From Syngnathus acus (taxonomy: Eukaryota > Chordata > Actinopteri > Syngnathiformes > Syngnathidae): 64,000 nucleotides of DNA. The stretch is from contig NC_051105.1 in assembly GCF_901709675.1 (NCBI RefSeq), positions 11,702,604 to 11,766,603 on the forward strand, in the 5' to 3' direction. The notes under the pieces are model-generated. The model did no database searches. It worked only from the letters and a program-made list of their open reading frames with translations, and was not told the DNA's origin. This document shows positions 9,701-19,843 of this stretch, piece after piece (position 1 is the first letter of the stretch; each line of letters opens with the position of its first letter). The translations under genes were made by a program, and so were the position numbers.

Positions 9701-11858
9701 CAAAATTTATGTAAAGACTGCATTATAAACTGATGTTCCGTTATACCAAAGGCCCTAAAAAGTCTTAAGAACAAAATAAATGCAATATTGTTTGTAATGT
9801 GTCTTTTGGGCATAAACCCTGACTGAGTTTTCTAAATAAAAGAATAACAGAAGTCTTCTGCCAAATACCAAGGCAAATATTTTGTTATCATTAATAAGTA
9901 ATGATATTGACAGTGATCCCACAGTTCTTAAAATGTTACTTTGAGTTGTTTTGTGAACTTCTGGATGAGTCATTTCTGCACTCGCTTAATCAACCATTCC
10001 TGAGATATTCCCCACTTTTCTCAGTTTTCTTCATTTGTGCACAATTGCCCTCATCAATTGCCCCTGGGATCCAAAAATCTAGGGAATGGCTCTGTATTTT
10101 TTTCTAGATGGATGAGGACTGCCACGTTACCTAACCACGATCAATGGCTTGTTTCATTTGTTGTCTGGTTGTGGGGTATTTGCTTTAGCATGGAAGCACA
10201 AACTTCCCTCTCCCCAGCCACATCGTCCAGCTCATCCCGGAACAGCCAAGAACATGGTCTCTCCTGCTTGTCCTGAGTCATCCCCGGGCACGCCCGGACT
10301 GACCATCGGGAGAACCGGGAGTATTCCCGAAGCGCCGGCCTAGGATTGGCCTGCTGGCCTGCGACTCTCTGTTTTTTGTTTTGTTTTTTGTTTGTCTTTC
10401 AAGTCTGCCGTCGAGGCGGCGCGCATATCAGAGAGACAGGCCGGGCCACTCAGGCCAGAAGCATGGGGGAGGGAAAGACGATTGGTTTCTATCAATTAAC
10501 ACCCGCCCCCACAGTCCGTATCAACCACACAGAGCGCGTGTGGAGGAAGGGGTGTGTTACGTATGTCAGGTGCCGGCCGGCTGCTGTGTGTAGCTAGCGA
10601 GCGGTGCAAGTGAGGATAATGACTTCGAACGTGGTAAAAAGAAGAGGAAAGGCGGTGCGGAGAGGGACAAAAAAAAAGAAAGGCGCTAGAGGAGGATGCA
10701 GAAGAATACAGAAAATGCAGAAAAGTTACGGATTTGTTTAGCCCCCCCCACACACACACACGTTGCCATTAAAAACTGTGTGTGCCCGCGTGTGTGTGCA
10801 TGCCAGTTTGCGTGTGTTGTGTGCATATGTGCCGCTGCCATTTAATAAGGCTGTCCCTGATTTAGTTCTAGTTGATTTTGTAAGTTGAAGAGTCATTTGT
10901 TATTCTTACTTACGTGCACATTCCTCTAAACTTTGTAACTGGCCCTGGCTAAATTAATATTAAAATATATGTCTATGTTTCCTATGCAAAGGTGGAAATA
11001 TTGCCAGTTTTGGTGCTTCAGAAAGTAGGCCCAGTACTAGGTCAGAGCAGCTGACAGGTAAAGAGCAGACAGTCATCTATCAATGCATGGAATTAAATAG
11101 GCTATGACTATGCATGAAACATTTGGGAAAAAAAACATATTTAACCATATCATTCTTTTGATATTGATTAAATGTGTTATTGTCGATAATATAATTATTA
11201 TGCTGGTTGCTCTGACACTCCCAGCAGATGCAGAGTATACTGGCAAGACAAGTCCAGGAAGCAGTGCAAGGTAAAGGCCAACTCAGGACACAGACAGACA
11301 GTCAGACTCAGAGAGACCTTTTTGATTATTTTGCTCGCCCTCATTCTAGAGATTTTGATTTGTTCTTCCGGTACCACCCACAACAAAACCCAAAGAATGA
11401 TTGTGTGCATGTGTGTGCGCACAAATGCGTTTTGCTTGTGTCCATACATTTAAGTGTGGGTGTGGGCAAGGCCAGGGTGGCCTGGTTACATAACTGACTC
11501 CTGGCCTGAAAAAATCTCCCAGTCCAGCCCTGTCCCCGGGGCCTCCTTCCATTGGGACCTGCCCGGAACATTTCACCAAAGCGGCGTCCAGGAGGCATAC
11601 TCATCAGTTGCTCGAGCCAACTTATCCGGCAGATCAACTCTGAAGTGTATTAAACGCAGTCTTCTGCTCGTCTCCCTCCCTTATGCATTGCGCAGATCAA
11701 GTTTGGAAAAAATATTTTCAGCCAATAGCAAAGCATGAATAGACTGACTGGTTGATTGACTGGCTGATTGATTGAATATATAAACATTACATAAGGTAAA
11801 AACAAAACAAAAATAAAAAACAGGAATTCATATTTTAATTCAGTGCAGTGTACACATA
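9701..11858. other. Non-coding sequence with weak transposon traces
   Basis: No host exon found. A lysine-rich open stretch begins with ATG at 10619 (MTSNVVKRRGKAVRRGTKKK). It resembles the N terminus of some hAT transposases but breaks off quickly. A short Rex3 3' fragment lies at 11525-11640, and a short CA run at about 10748-10760. The rest shows nothing I can name. Confidence 0.4.
11525..11640 (-). mobile_element. Rex3 LINE fragment (diverged)
   Basis: The - strand frame SMPPGRRFGEMFRAGPNGRR corresponds to [20 protein letters not shown] near the end of the Rex3 protein encoded at 19884-23063. It is more diverged than the other two copies, so it is an older fragment. No tail or duplication was found. 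Confidence 0.6.
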
Positions 11859-12135
11859 CAGGACTGTCTCAAAAAAATAGAATATTGTGATAAAGTTCTT
11901 TATTTTCTGTAATGCAATTAAAAAACCAAAAATGTCATACATTCTGGATTCATTACAAGTCAACTGAAATATTGCAAGCCTTTTATTATTTTGATATTGC
12001 TGATTATGGCTTTCAGCTTAAGAAAACTCAAAAATCCTATCTCAAAATATTAGAAAATGTCCTCAGACCAAGTAAAGAAAAAAGATTTATAACAGCAAAA
12101 CAAAATCAAACATTTGAAAATGTCCATTAATACAC

Positions 12136-13116
12136 TCAGTACTTGGTTGGGAATCCTTTTGCACGGATTACTGCATCATTGCGGCGTGGCATGGAGGCAA
12201 TCAGCCTGTGGCATTGCTGAGGTGTTATGGATGCCCGGGATGCTTCAATAGCGGCCTTTAGCTCATTTGCATTGTTAGGTCTGGTGACTTTCAGCTTCTT
12301 CTTCACAATACCCCACAAATTCTCTATGGGGTTCAGGTCAGGAGAATTGGCAGGCCAATCGAGGACAGTAATGCCATGATCAGTACACCATTTACTGGTG
12401 GTTTTGGCACTGTGGGCAGGTGCCAGATCATTCTGGAAAATCAAAATCATCATCTCCATAGAGCTCTTCAGCATGTAGTGCTCTAAAATCTGCATTTACT
12501 CTGGACTTGATGAAACACAGTGGACCAACACCAGCAGCTGACATGGCTCCCCAAACCATCGCTGACTGTGGGAACTTCACACTGGATTTCAAGCAACTTG
12601 GATTTTTTTCTTCTCCAGCCTTTCTCCAGACTCTGGCACCTTGACTTCCAAATGAAATACAAAACTTGCTTTCGTCTGAAAAGAGGACTTTGGACCACTC
12701 TGCAACTGACCAGTGCTTCTTTTCCATAGCCCAAGTCAGACGCTTCTTCCGTTGTCTTGAGTTCAGAAGTGGCTTGACCATGGGAATACGGCTATTGTAG
12801 CCCATTTCCCGGAAACGTCTGTGAACAGTGGCTTTTGATACCTGGACTCCAGCTTCAGTCCACTGTCTTTGAAGCTCCCCCAAATTCTGGAAGCGACTCT
12901 TCTTCACAATGCTGTTAAGGGTGCGGTCATCTCTCTTGGTTGTGCAGCGTTTCCTGCCACATTTCCCCCTTCCAACAGACTTTTGTGGATGTGCTTTGAA
13001 ACTGCACTCTGTGAACAGCTTGCTCTTTGAGAAATGTCTCTTTGTGTCTTACCCTCCTGATGGAGGGTGTCAATGATGGTCCTCTGGACAGCAGTCAGAT
13101 CACCAGTCTTCCCCAT
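12136..13116 (-). pseudogene. Tc1-like transposase, frameshifted
   Basis: Three overlapping - strand frames follow the Tc1 order. MGKTGDLTAVQRTIIDTLHQ with CSQSAVSKHIHK is the first helix-turn-helix (13116-12904). SKATVHRRFREMGYNSR, the second DNA-binding part, and VLFSDESKF (first catalytic Asp) come next (12907-12428). FQNDLAPAHS (second Asp) and SPDLNPIENLWG (catalytic Glu) end the series (12495-12136). All three DDE residues are visible, but frameshifts near 12920-12950 and 12430-12490 separate the segments, so this copy cannot encode a working enzyme. Confidence 0.88.
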
Positions 13117-13198
13117 GCTTGTGATTTAGTTTACTGAACCAAGCTGAGTGTTTTTCAAGGCTCAGGAAACCCTCGCAGGTGTTTCGAGTTCATTAGAC

Positions 13199-13752
13199 CA
13201 GTGGTCCCCAACCACCGGGCCGCGGACCGGTACCGGTCCGTGGGTCACATGGTACCGGGCCGCCAAGCCGCACAGAATTTTTTTTTTTTATCGACGATCA
13301 ATTAATTCAGGTCAAGACACTCGTCCCGGTCACGTGACATGTTTCCCCAGTCGAGCCCGCAAAGCTAATATGTGGCGACAGGCTAACTAACCAGGCAATG
13401 AAGCATTCAAAACTGCTTCAACACATGGAGAACAAGCATCCTGCAATAAAAGACAAACCTTAATCACTTCGGGTGTCATTGTCTCCGATTACGTCTAGAT
13501 GGGACCGGCTCGTTTCTGAGAAACAAACTCAGTGCTCCCACTAATTCAACGTAATGTTGAGTTTTATTTTTGTCATTTGTACTTGTTTTTATGTCAGTCG
13601 TATCATTTTATTTCATCGTATTTATATATTTATTATAAATGTATTATTTATTTATTTATATAAATGTATTATTTATTTATATAAATGCCGGTCCGCGAAA
13701 ATATTTCTGACATGTAACCGGTCCGTGGCGCAAAAAAGGTTGGGGACCACTG
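13199..13752. mobile_element. hAT MITE with perfect 8-bp TSD
   Basis: Termini are CAGTGGTCCCCAACC and GGTTGGGGACCACTG. Identical 8-bp direct repeats CATTAGAC flank it at 13191-13198 and 13753-13760. The inner arms are GC-rich (gccgcggaccggtaccgg), the centre AT-rich, and there is no transposase. It is inserted in the Tc1-like element, so it arrived later. Confidence 0.92.
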
Positions 13753-14007
13753 CATTAGACGATTCAAGTGATTAGTTGAATACCCTACTAGTATACGTTT
13801 TCATGATATTCTAATATTTTGAGATAGGATATTTGAGTTTTCTTAAGCTGTATGCCATAATCAGCAATGTTAAAATAATAAAAGGCTTGCAATATTTCAG
13901 TTGATTTGTAATGAATCCAGAATGTATGACATTTTTGTTTTTTCAATTGCATTACAGAAAATAAAGAACTTTATCACAATATTCTAATTTTCTGAGACAG
14001 TCCCGTA

Positions 14008-14606
14008 TGTTCAAAGGTAGTAGGAAGAACCAAAAAAAACTATCTTGTCCAACCCCTTGTTCTCTATAAATTATTAGAAATCATTTGGGCTGTAGTCAAC
14101 CACAAAAAATATCGGCCGACTTTCAGTCGTCCAAATCTTCGACTAGTTGGTCGATTGGTTGGTGTGAGAAAACAACAAATAAACAAAACAAAACCATAAA
14201 ATTTAGCTGCGTCACACGGCGTTGTTACCAGGTTACGCTAGCGTGACGACGCATACGGCACTGGAAGGAGTGAATGATTTCCTTTTTTTGAGTTTTAGAC
14301 TGTACTTCCAACATTAAGGGCCACCAATTTAGATTTTTCAATGAACCTAAAATGAATGTTTTTTTTAATGTGGATGTAAGCCTTTTTTTTTGGCAATAGA
14401 AATCTACTTTATTGTCATAAGCCAAATGAACAGCAGCATACGCCTTAAGGTAATATTGACTCATGGTTTTGTGTTTGTGTGTGAGAGTGAGTCAGTCTAC
14501 ACAAGTCAAGAAGATCATGTTTGATGCACTGGTGGATGTATTTATTTCTTCTTCAAGAAATTTGAACAAGAAGTTTTCCTCGAAAGGCGTTTGTGCGTGA
14601 GCAGCC
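14008..14606. other. vtcn1: Upstream region of vtcn1
   Basis: The 5' flank between the Tc1-like element and the vtcn1 start codon. I see no clear TATA box or CpG island. A diverged transposon-like stretch (GGCTGTAGTCAACC with ggtcgattggttgg) lies at about 14087-14165. Where vtcn1 transcription starts cannot be fixed from the sequence. Confidence 0.35.
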
Positions 14607-14638
14607 ATGGCTTCACTGGGGCAGATCATCTTCTTCAT
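14607..14638 (+). CDS. vtcn1: vtcn1 coding exon 1
   Basis: Ten codons plus two bases, followed by the donor GTGAGC. Encodes the start of the leader. Confidence 0.9.
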
Positions 14639-17165
14639 GTGAGCATTTAAACAGTGTTGTTTTTAACACAATTATTGCAAAGTCACAACATAATCAGCAA
14701 TGAAGTCAGAGGTACTTTGTAATAATGAACGGCTTCTAAGAACATTGGTTTCTACCTTAGGCTATGTCAAAACATAACCTCTCATCTTTGTACAAAGAAA
14801 GCTCACTGTATGCGTTTGTGTGTTCGTGGAGGATGATCACGCTCACTGTTGTCTTCTCAGCGCTCATCATCCTCATCGTCTCCTTGTCACTTTCAGGTAA
14901 GTCTTTCACGATGAACCAAGTCAGTCTAACTATGTACGCCTTGTGTATATTTATATCAGGCATGTCGAGCTCCGATTCTGCTGTCCTGCCTGTTTTCCAT
15001 GTCTCCCTGTTGCAATCTACCTCATTCAAATGATCAGGATCATTACAGCTTTTTGGCATATACGTATCCTTGTGTGAAGGTTTCTCGTCTTTGTCCATGA
15101 AGGCAGATTGTTGCTGGTTCAGAGCCTCAACAGACTTCCTGTGGCCAACCTCGACGAAGACCACATGCTCAGCTGCTTCCTGACCGTAGACAGTGAACAA
15201 AGTCTACTCCAAGATGTGTCCATCACATGGACGAAGGAGTCGCTGACTGGAATTATTTACAGCTACGAGGATGGCGCAGAGAGCAACGACGAGCAGGACT
15301 CACAGTACAGCGGCAGGGTACAAATCTTCAGCGACATGGTGGTAAAAGGAAACGCCTCACTTCTGCTGAGGAAGGTACGACGCACCGATGCAGGCGAGTA
15401 CACTTGCTTGCTCAGTCACTCGGGAGGCACCGGGAAGGTCAACATCATCCTCAGGACGGCAGGTGGGAAAACTTGACATTCCAGTTGCACTGTTTCATTC
15501 CCTAATCAAATAACAGGAACATGCAAATGGCAAGTGACTCAACTTGTAAATAAAGAATAAAAAATACAGTTATCCTTTAACAAGAACTAATAAATAATAC
15601 TAATAATAATCTAATAAAGGCTTCCGTCGGTCAGGGTTGACCATGGATCCATCCTAGGCTTGGCTGTCTGCTCTGCTGGAGCAGCGTCTTTTGTGACTGC
15701 AGAGGCCAATGCGGGAGTGGCAGTCCCTGTCGCAGCAGTCACATCTGTGGGTGGTCTCTGGCCTGTTGGAAACGTTGGGCTCCTTTCTGCACGCTTCCCT
15801 GTTAGCTGCTAACTTTGGTGGGCACCCAATCTCGGGGAGGATCTTGAATAGGCTGTCTCTGCTGACGAGATTGACGGCCTTTGTAAGATTCAAGATTCGA
15901 GAAGTTTATTGGCCATGTTTGGGCATTCCAAACAAGGAATTTGACTCCGGTAGATCTCAGCCTCTGTTCAACATTTAGGTGACTAATAACATTCAGGACA
16001 TGTGTGAAAAGTGACAATTATTCTCAAACATCCCCTGGTCTTAAACTCCCAGGAGGGCAAGGAAAAACTCAAAACTCCAACTAGGGGAAATGAGAAACCA
16101 CAGACCACCGATGGGAGGATCCCTCTTCCAGGATGACCAGGCTGCAATGGATGCAGAGAGGACACAGTACAAGGTCGATAAATGCGACGTACAGGGGCAT
16201 CTGTTGCTCTTTGCACTTTTCCTGAAGTTGGCGGAGAAAGAAGATCATGTCCACCGTTGACCTTTCAGCACGGAAGCTGCACTGCGACTCAGGGTAGACG
16301 TGTTCTGCCAGCTTTGGCAGGCGGGTCAGAATGACCCGAGCAAAGACTTTGCCGACGATGCTGAGAGGAGTGAAATGCCTCTGTAGTTGTTGCAGTCGCT
16401 TCTTTCGCCCTTGTTCTTGTAGATGGTGATGATTTTGGCATCCCTCATCTCCTGTGATACAGCTCCTTCATGCCAGCTGTGGCAAAGGACTTTGTGCACA
16501 GGATGAAGGAGGGAGGTCTTGCAGTTCCTCTTAAAATACATATTTTCATCATTTGATGATATATTTTTTTCCACCAAAAATAACTTCAATCAAATTGTAA
16601 TATTATTGCTTGTTTTTAAATAGAATCTGGGTGGTGTTTTTTTTAACATATGACACTGCACATTTTTGCGTATGATGCACTTATGATTACATTTTATATT
16701 CCTCTGTTAGCTTTCACAGCACCCACGTTTACATTGTCAAACGGTGCCCTGACAGCTGAAGCGACCAGATGGTTTCCCAAGCCCAACGTGACATGGCTGG
16801 ATGCCGGTAACAACGTTCTGCAGGGGAGCACAGACTTCCAGCAGAGTTCTGCGGGCATATTTCGAGTGGTCAGCACATTGCAGTTGGTTAATGTCAGCGA
16901 CACTTACACGTGCAGGATTCAGAATGACCTGGTGGCGGCTCACTCTGATGCCACTGTGACAACAGGTCAGTTCCACAGGAAATGGGATATGTTGTATTTT
17001 GGGGCATTCCTATCCCCAGCCAGAACATTAATATTTCCTTATGTGTTTTATTTTGCAGGCTCTAATGTTACAAATGAAAATTACTTTACTTACAACTCTG
17101 CATCAGCCCTGCGAGCACCAGATTTTATTGTCATAATATGCGTCTTTTGTGTTCATCTGCTGTAA
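14607..17165 (+). CDS. vtcn1: V-set domain-containing T-cell activation inhibitor 1 (B7-H4)
   Basis: A B7-family cell-surface ligand that restrains T cells. Coding exons are 14607-14638, 14832-14896, 15103-15462, 16711-16965 and 17059-17165 (819 nt, 272 aa; human about 282). All junctions are GT-AG and phases agree. The start MASLGQIIFF matches human MASLGQILFW, and the ATG has a good context (gcagccATGG). Residues 11-32 are a hydrophobic leader ending in SGR, as in human. Ig-V spans about 33-152 (Cys57, Trp75, DAGEYTC with Cys134; the segment VKGNASL matches human VGNASL). Ig-C spans about 153-237 (RWFPKP, DTYTCRIQND). Odd points: the first Ig-C cysteine is replaced by Ala (LTAEAT where human has LRCEAP), and exon 5 ends in a short hydrophobic tail with no cytoplasmic domain. 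Intron 3 holds LINE debris. AATAAA at 17326. Confidence 0.93.
14832..14896 (+). CDS. vtcn1: vtcn1 coding exon 2
   Basis: Completes the hydrophobic leader (ITLTVVFSALIILIVSLSLS). The donor is GTAAGT. The acceptor has a weak pyrimidine tract, but it is the only one that keeps phase and leader length. Confidence 0.82.
15103..15462 (+). CDS. vtcn1: vtcn1 coding exon 3 (Ig-V domain)
   Basis: Encodes the whole V-type domain in one 360-nt exon. Phase selects the acceptor at 15101-15102 (gaag), which yields SGR at the boundary as in human. Donor GTGGGA. Confidence 0.88.
15617..16530 (-). mobile_element. LINE reverse transcriptase relics
   Basis: Two - strand segments of one LINE family. The segment at about 16330-16530 reads MRDAKIITIYKNKGERSDCN then NYRGISLLS. 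The one at about 15700-15890 reads NLTKAVNLVSRDSLFKILPE then IGCPPKL. The expected order is present but the piece between them is replaced by another repeat (15886-16190). They lie in vtcn1 intron 3, antisense to the gene, and are not functional. Confidence 0.7.
15886..16190 (-). mobile_element. LINE 3'-end repeat, inverted copy
   Basis: The sequence is the reverse complement of that at about 52745-53060. Shared landmarks are CTCTGCATCCATTGCAGCCTG, CCTAGCTGGAGTTTTGAG, CTCCTGGGAGTTTAAG and CATTCCTTGTTTGG-type blocks near the tail. The tail is TTGAATCTTGAATC-like. It is a second LINE family inserted in the older relic. Confidence 0.7.
16711..16965 (+). CDS. vtcn1: vtcn1 coding exon 4 (Ig-C domain)
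   Basis: Encodes the C-type domain. It contains a single cysteine (in DTYTC), so the usual B-strand partner is absent. Confidence 0.9.
17059..17165 (+). CDS. vtcn1: vtcn1 coding exon 5 (C-terminal tail)
   Basis: Encodes GSNVTNENYF and a hydrophobic end (FIVIICVFCVHLL) directly before TAA. The acceptor ATTTTGCAG is strong. Confidence 0.88.
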
Positions 17166-17325
17166 TGCAACAGTACTTCACAATACATTATGTATGTCGT
17201 AATGTACAATGTCAAACTCAAGGCCTGGTGCAATCTGGTCAGCCCAAATTGTCTTATGTACTAAATGATGTTGAGATAGTGTGAACATTTTCTTGTTACC
17301 CAACCTGTTTTATAGTAACTTGAAC

Positions 17326-17331
17326 AATAAA
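17326..17331 (+). promoter_or_regulatory. vtcn1: vtcn1 polyadenylation signal
   Basis: Canonical AATAAA 161 bases after the stop codon. It is the first such signal downstream of vtcn1 exon 5. Confidence 0.6.
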
Positions 17332-17625
17332 CTTCTATTTGTAACTTCTGATTTAAAAACTAGTTATCCATCAATTTCTTGTGTACTGCATATGTTTAAT
17401 AACATGAGGGGATTAAACATTTGTATGGTTTCACAGTCATAACGCCACTCCTGGAGGAAATCACAACTGCATTGGGGCCTGGGCCAAAATGACTTTGACA
17501 GCACTTTCACATAGATAGGACAACCTTGTGAATATGCCAATAACTAGCTTCTAATAAAGGTAATTTGCAGAAATAACTTATAGGAAGTTATGATTTGTTA
17601 TTGTTTGTTGAATTGTTACAAAAAT

Positions 17626-17845
17626 TATAGATACATTGAAGCAGTGATCGTATTGTCTCGATTTAATCGCAAATAATTTACACGCTCTGAAACTTTGGTC
17701 TGTTTAATTGAATACAAAGCTAGGATGCTGTTTACGACATCAATTGCTTATTTGTACCTTCTGCCATCTAGTGGAAGAGCTTTTAATTGTCCTGCCTTTC
17801 ACTGTCGCAGGCAGAGCTAGATGCTATGCTGCTTTATCAGTCGTA
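17626..17845 (+). repeat. Unnamed ~220-bp repeat, copy 1
   Basis: Diverged but collinear with 24865-25085. Shared blocks are AGATACATTGAAGCA, GATCGCAAATAA, GTTTAATTGAATACAAAGCT, ATTTGTACCTTCTG and TCGCAGGCAGAG. No coding frame and no terminal inverted repeat. It contains CTGCCATCTAGTGG at 17761-17774, which fits the CTCF core on the opposite strand. Confidence 0.7.
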
Positions 17846-17849
17846 AATA

Positions 17850-18546
17850 CACTGCTCAAAAATTAAAGGGAACACTCAAATAACACACCCCAGACCTGAA
17901 TGAATTAAACATTTTCATTGAATACCTTTGTTCTGGACAAATTTGAATGTCCTGACAACTAAGTCACACAAAAATCATCAATGGAAATCTAATGTAATAA
18001 ATCAATGGAGGCCTGGATTTGGACTTGCACACAAAATTAAAGTGGAAACACACACTTTGATGTAATGACCTTAACACAAGTCAAAATGATGCTCAGTAGT
18101 GTGTGTTGTCACATCTCGTCCCCAGCCGTTCCACTATGTTTCTGTTGTCATGATTTCTGTCTGTGTGCTCGCCCCTCCCCTCCTGTGTGCCCATGTTTGA
18201 TTATTCTCACCTGCCTCTTGTTACCTGTCGTGTATATAAGTCCTGTCTGCCTCTCACACCCCGTCGGATCATTGTTGTTGTCTTGATGTCTGGTTGATTC
18301 CTGTTGTCTCAATGTCTTCACATTTTTTGTTTCACGTCCCTGTCGGTCAGTCCTCTTGTTGTTTTGTTAAGCCATGTCAGTTTGCCGAGTCTGTCTTTGT
18401 TCTCTCCAATAAACCCTGGTCCAAGCTGTATTTGGTCACCCTGCTCCATTCGTTCCATGACATGTGTGCCCTCCACGTGCCCGTCTGACCACCCTACAAT
18501 GCCTGGGCATGCTCCTGATGAGGTGGCGGAAGGTCTCCTGAGGGAT
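17850..18546 (-). mobile_element. Tc1-like transposon fragment, split by a solo LTR
   Basis: Begins CACTGCTCAAAAATTAAAGG after TA, the terminus of a widespread Tc1-like family. The 3' untranslated part follows, then a reverse-complement transposase end (gtgccctccacgtgccc, catgctcctgatgaggtggc). The solo LTR at 18107-18462 interrupts it. The other end is missing, so it is a truncated copy. Confidence 0.75.
18107..18462 (+). mobile_element. Solo LTR, 356 bp, with TSD tgtgt
   Basis: Same family as 1103-1445: TGTCACATCTCGTCCCCAGC at the start, TATATAAGTCCTGTCTGCC, CCAATAAACCCTGG and an ATGACA end. Flanked by TGTGT at 18102-18106 and 18463-18467. Removing the LTR and one duplication restores continuity of the Tc1-like fragment. 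Confidence 0.88.
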
Positions 18547-18964
18547 TCTCATGATATTTTTATTAATTGGACTGTTTAGTCCTTTCAAAGGAAATTCAAT
18601 TTACACTCTGACATTTGACTCTGATTTGATTTGATTTATACAGTTGCAATAACCCTACGCGTTCCCTGTCACATCATTCATTCTTTAAGCTGCATTAGGC
18701 TTAAATTCTATAAAACATCTTGATGAACTTGTGAATTTATGCATAGCAATGCATCCATAAACTACAAAAATGTACATTTTGTATTTCGATTGCCCACACT
18801 GTTTTGACAAATGACCACAAGTAGTGTGTATTTCTACACGTAGTGTGCATTTCTATCACATTTCAATCTTTAGGGACATCCATTTTTAATTTTATACGTA
18901 GAAATGATCTATCCCTGAGGTAAATGACCGCTATCGTACCCCTGAGAATGCCTCCAAAAATTAA

Positions 18965-19843
18965 ATCTTAGCAAAGTTTATTCAATCCAGAGCAAGCCTT
19001 GAACATTTCATGAATTTTTTATTTTGTGCACAATTTTCACAAAAGCTTTAACAGTCCCACTAAGAATGTCTCAGATAAACTGTCCAAAATCTTATTTGCA
19101 GACGACACTAGTGTCCTGTACTCTCACAAAGATCCCAACACCATTATAAGGGTCTTAAATGAAGAACTTGGTAAACTGTCCATTTGGTTTCGGTGCAACA
19201 ACTTAATATTACAAAAACAAACTTCATATGTTTTGGTCTCAAATCTCATATATTTAACAAATCACCAGCAATATATATTGGTAACGTCCCTATAACTAAT
19301 GTGTGTTCTACACGATTCCTTTCATTATGATTGATGGATCATTGTCCTGGAAATCTCATATCATGACTATTTCCACAAAAATGGCCAAGAGCATTGATAT
19401 TGTACGTAAAACCCGTCATCTAATCAGCTCCGAGGTATGCTATACTATTCAATGATCTATCCGTATATTAACTATTGTAATATCGCTTGGGCTAGTACTC
19501 ACCAGACCAAACTTGCGCCTATATATCGTCTGCAGAAACGAGCTCTAAGAATAATATGTTGTGTACATCCGAAACATTCATCTCAGGCTCATTTTACTCG
19601 GCTAGGTATCCTCACTGTTTTTCAAGTCAATCATCTTCAAATTGGTCTCTTTGTTCATGGCTCACTGGGGAGAACCCTTCCCCTATTTTTTCCTAACCTA
19701 TTTAGACATAATTCTCAGGTCCATAATTACCCCACACGCAGCTCAAATGACCTCAGACCACCAGCCTGTACAGCCCAAACCCAATTTAACATAGGCTACA
19801 GAGGGTCAAAGATTTACAATTTGCTGCCACTATTTTTAAGTGG
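18965..19843 (+). pseudogene. L2-type LINE relic, 5' of the Rex3 insertion
   Basis: Frame pieces include KLSKILFADDTSVLYSH (reverse transcriptase motif C) and NTIIRVLNEELGKLSIWF, then YINYCNIAWASTHQTKLAP, LQKRALRIICC and IYNLLPLFL. These are typical of the L2 clade C-terminal half. There are frame breaks and no 5' part. It continues at 23104 on the other side of the Rex3 insertion. Confidence 0.78.

Larger units (their letters stand above)
11859..14005 (-). mobile_element. Tc1-like transposon with ~200-bp inverted repeats
   Basis: The left terminus starts CAGGACTGTCTCA at 11859 and the right terminus is its inverted copy, ending at 14005. TA dinucleotides sit immediately outside (11857-11858 and 14006-14007), the Tc1/mariner target duplication. 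The arms (about 11859-12057 and 13806-14005) match over roughly 200 bp. The transposase reads on the - strand and is broken. A hAT element (13199-13752) sits between the transposase start and the right arm. Confidence 0.9.

Noticed and set aside
15748-15756. Perfect GLI-type site TGGGTGGTC in vtcn1 intron 3
   Set aside because: It lies inside LINE relic sequence, and one 9-mer match in 64 kb is expected by chance.
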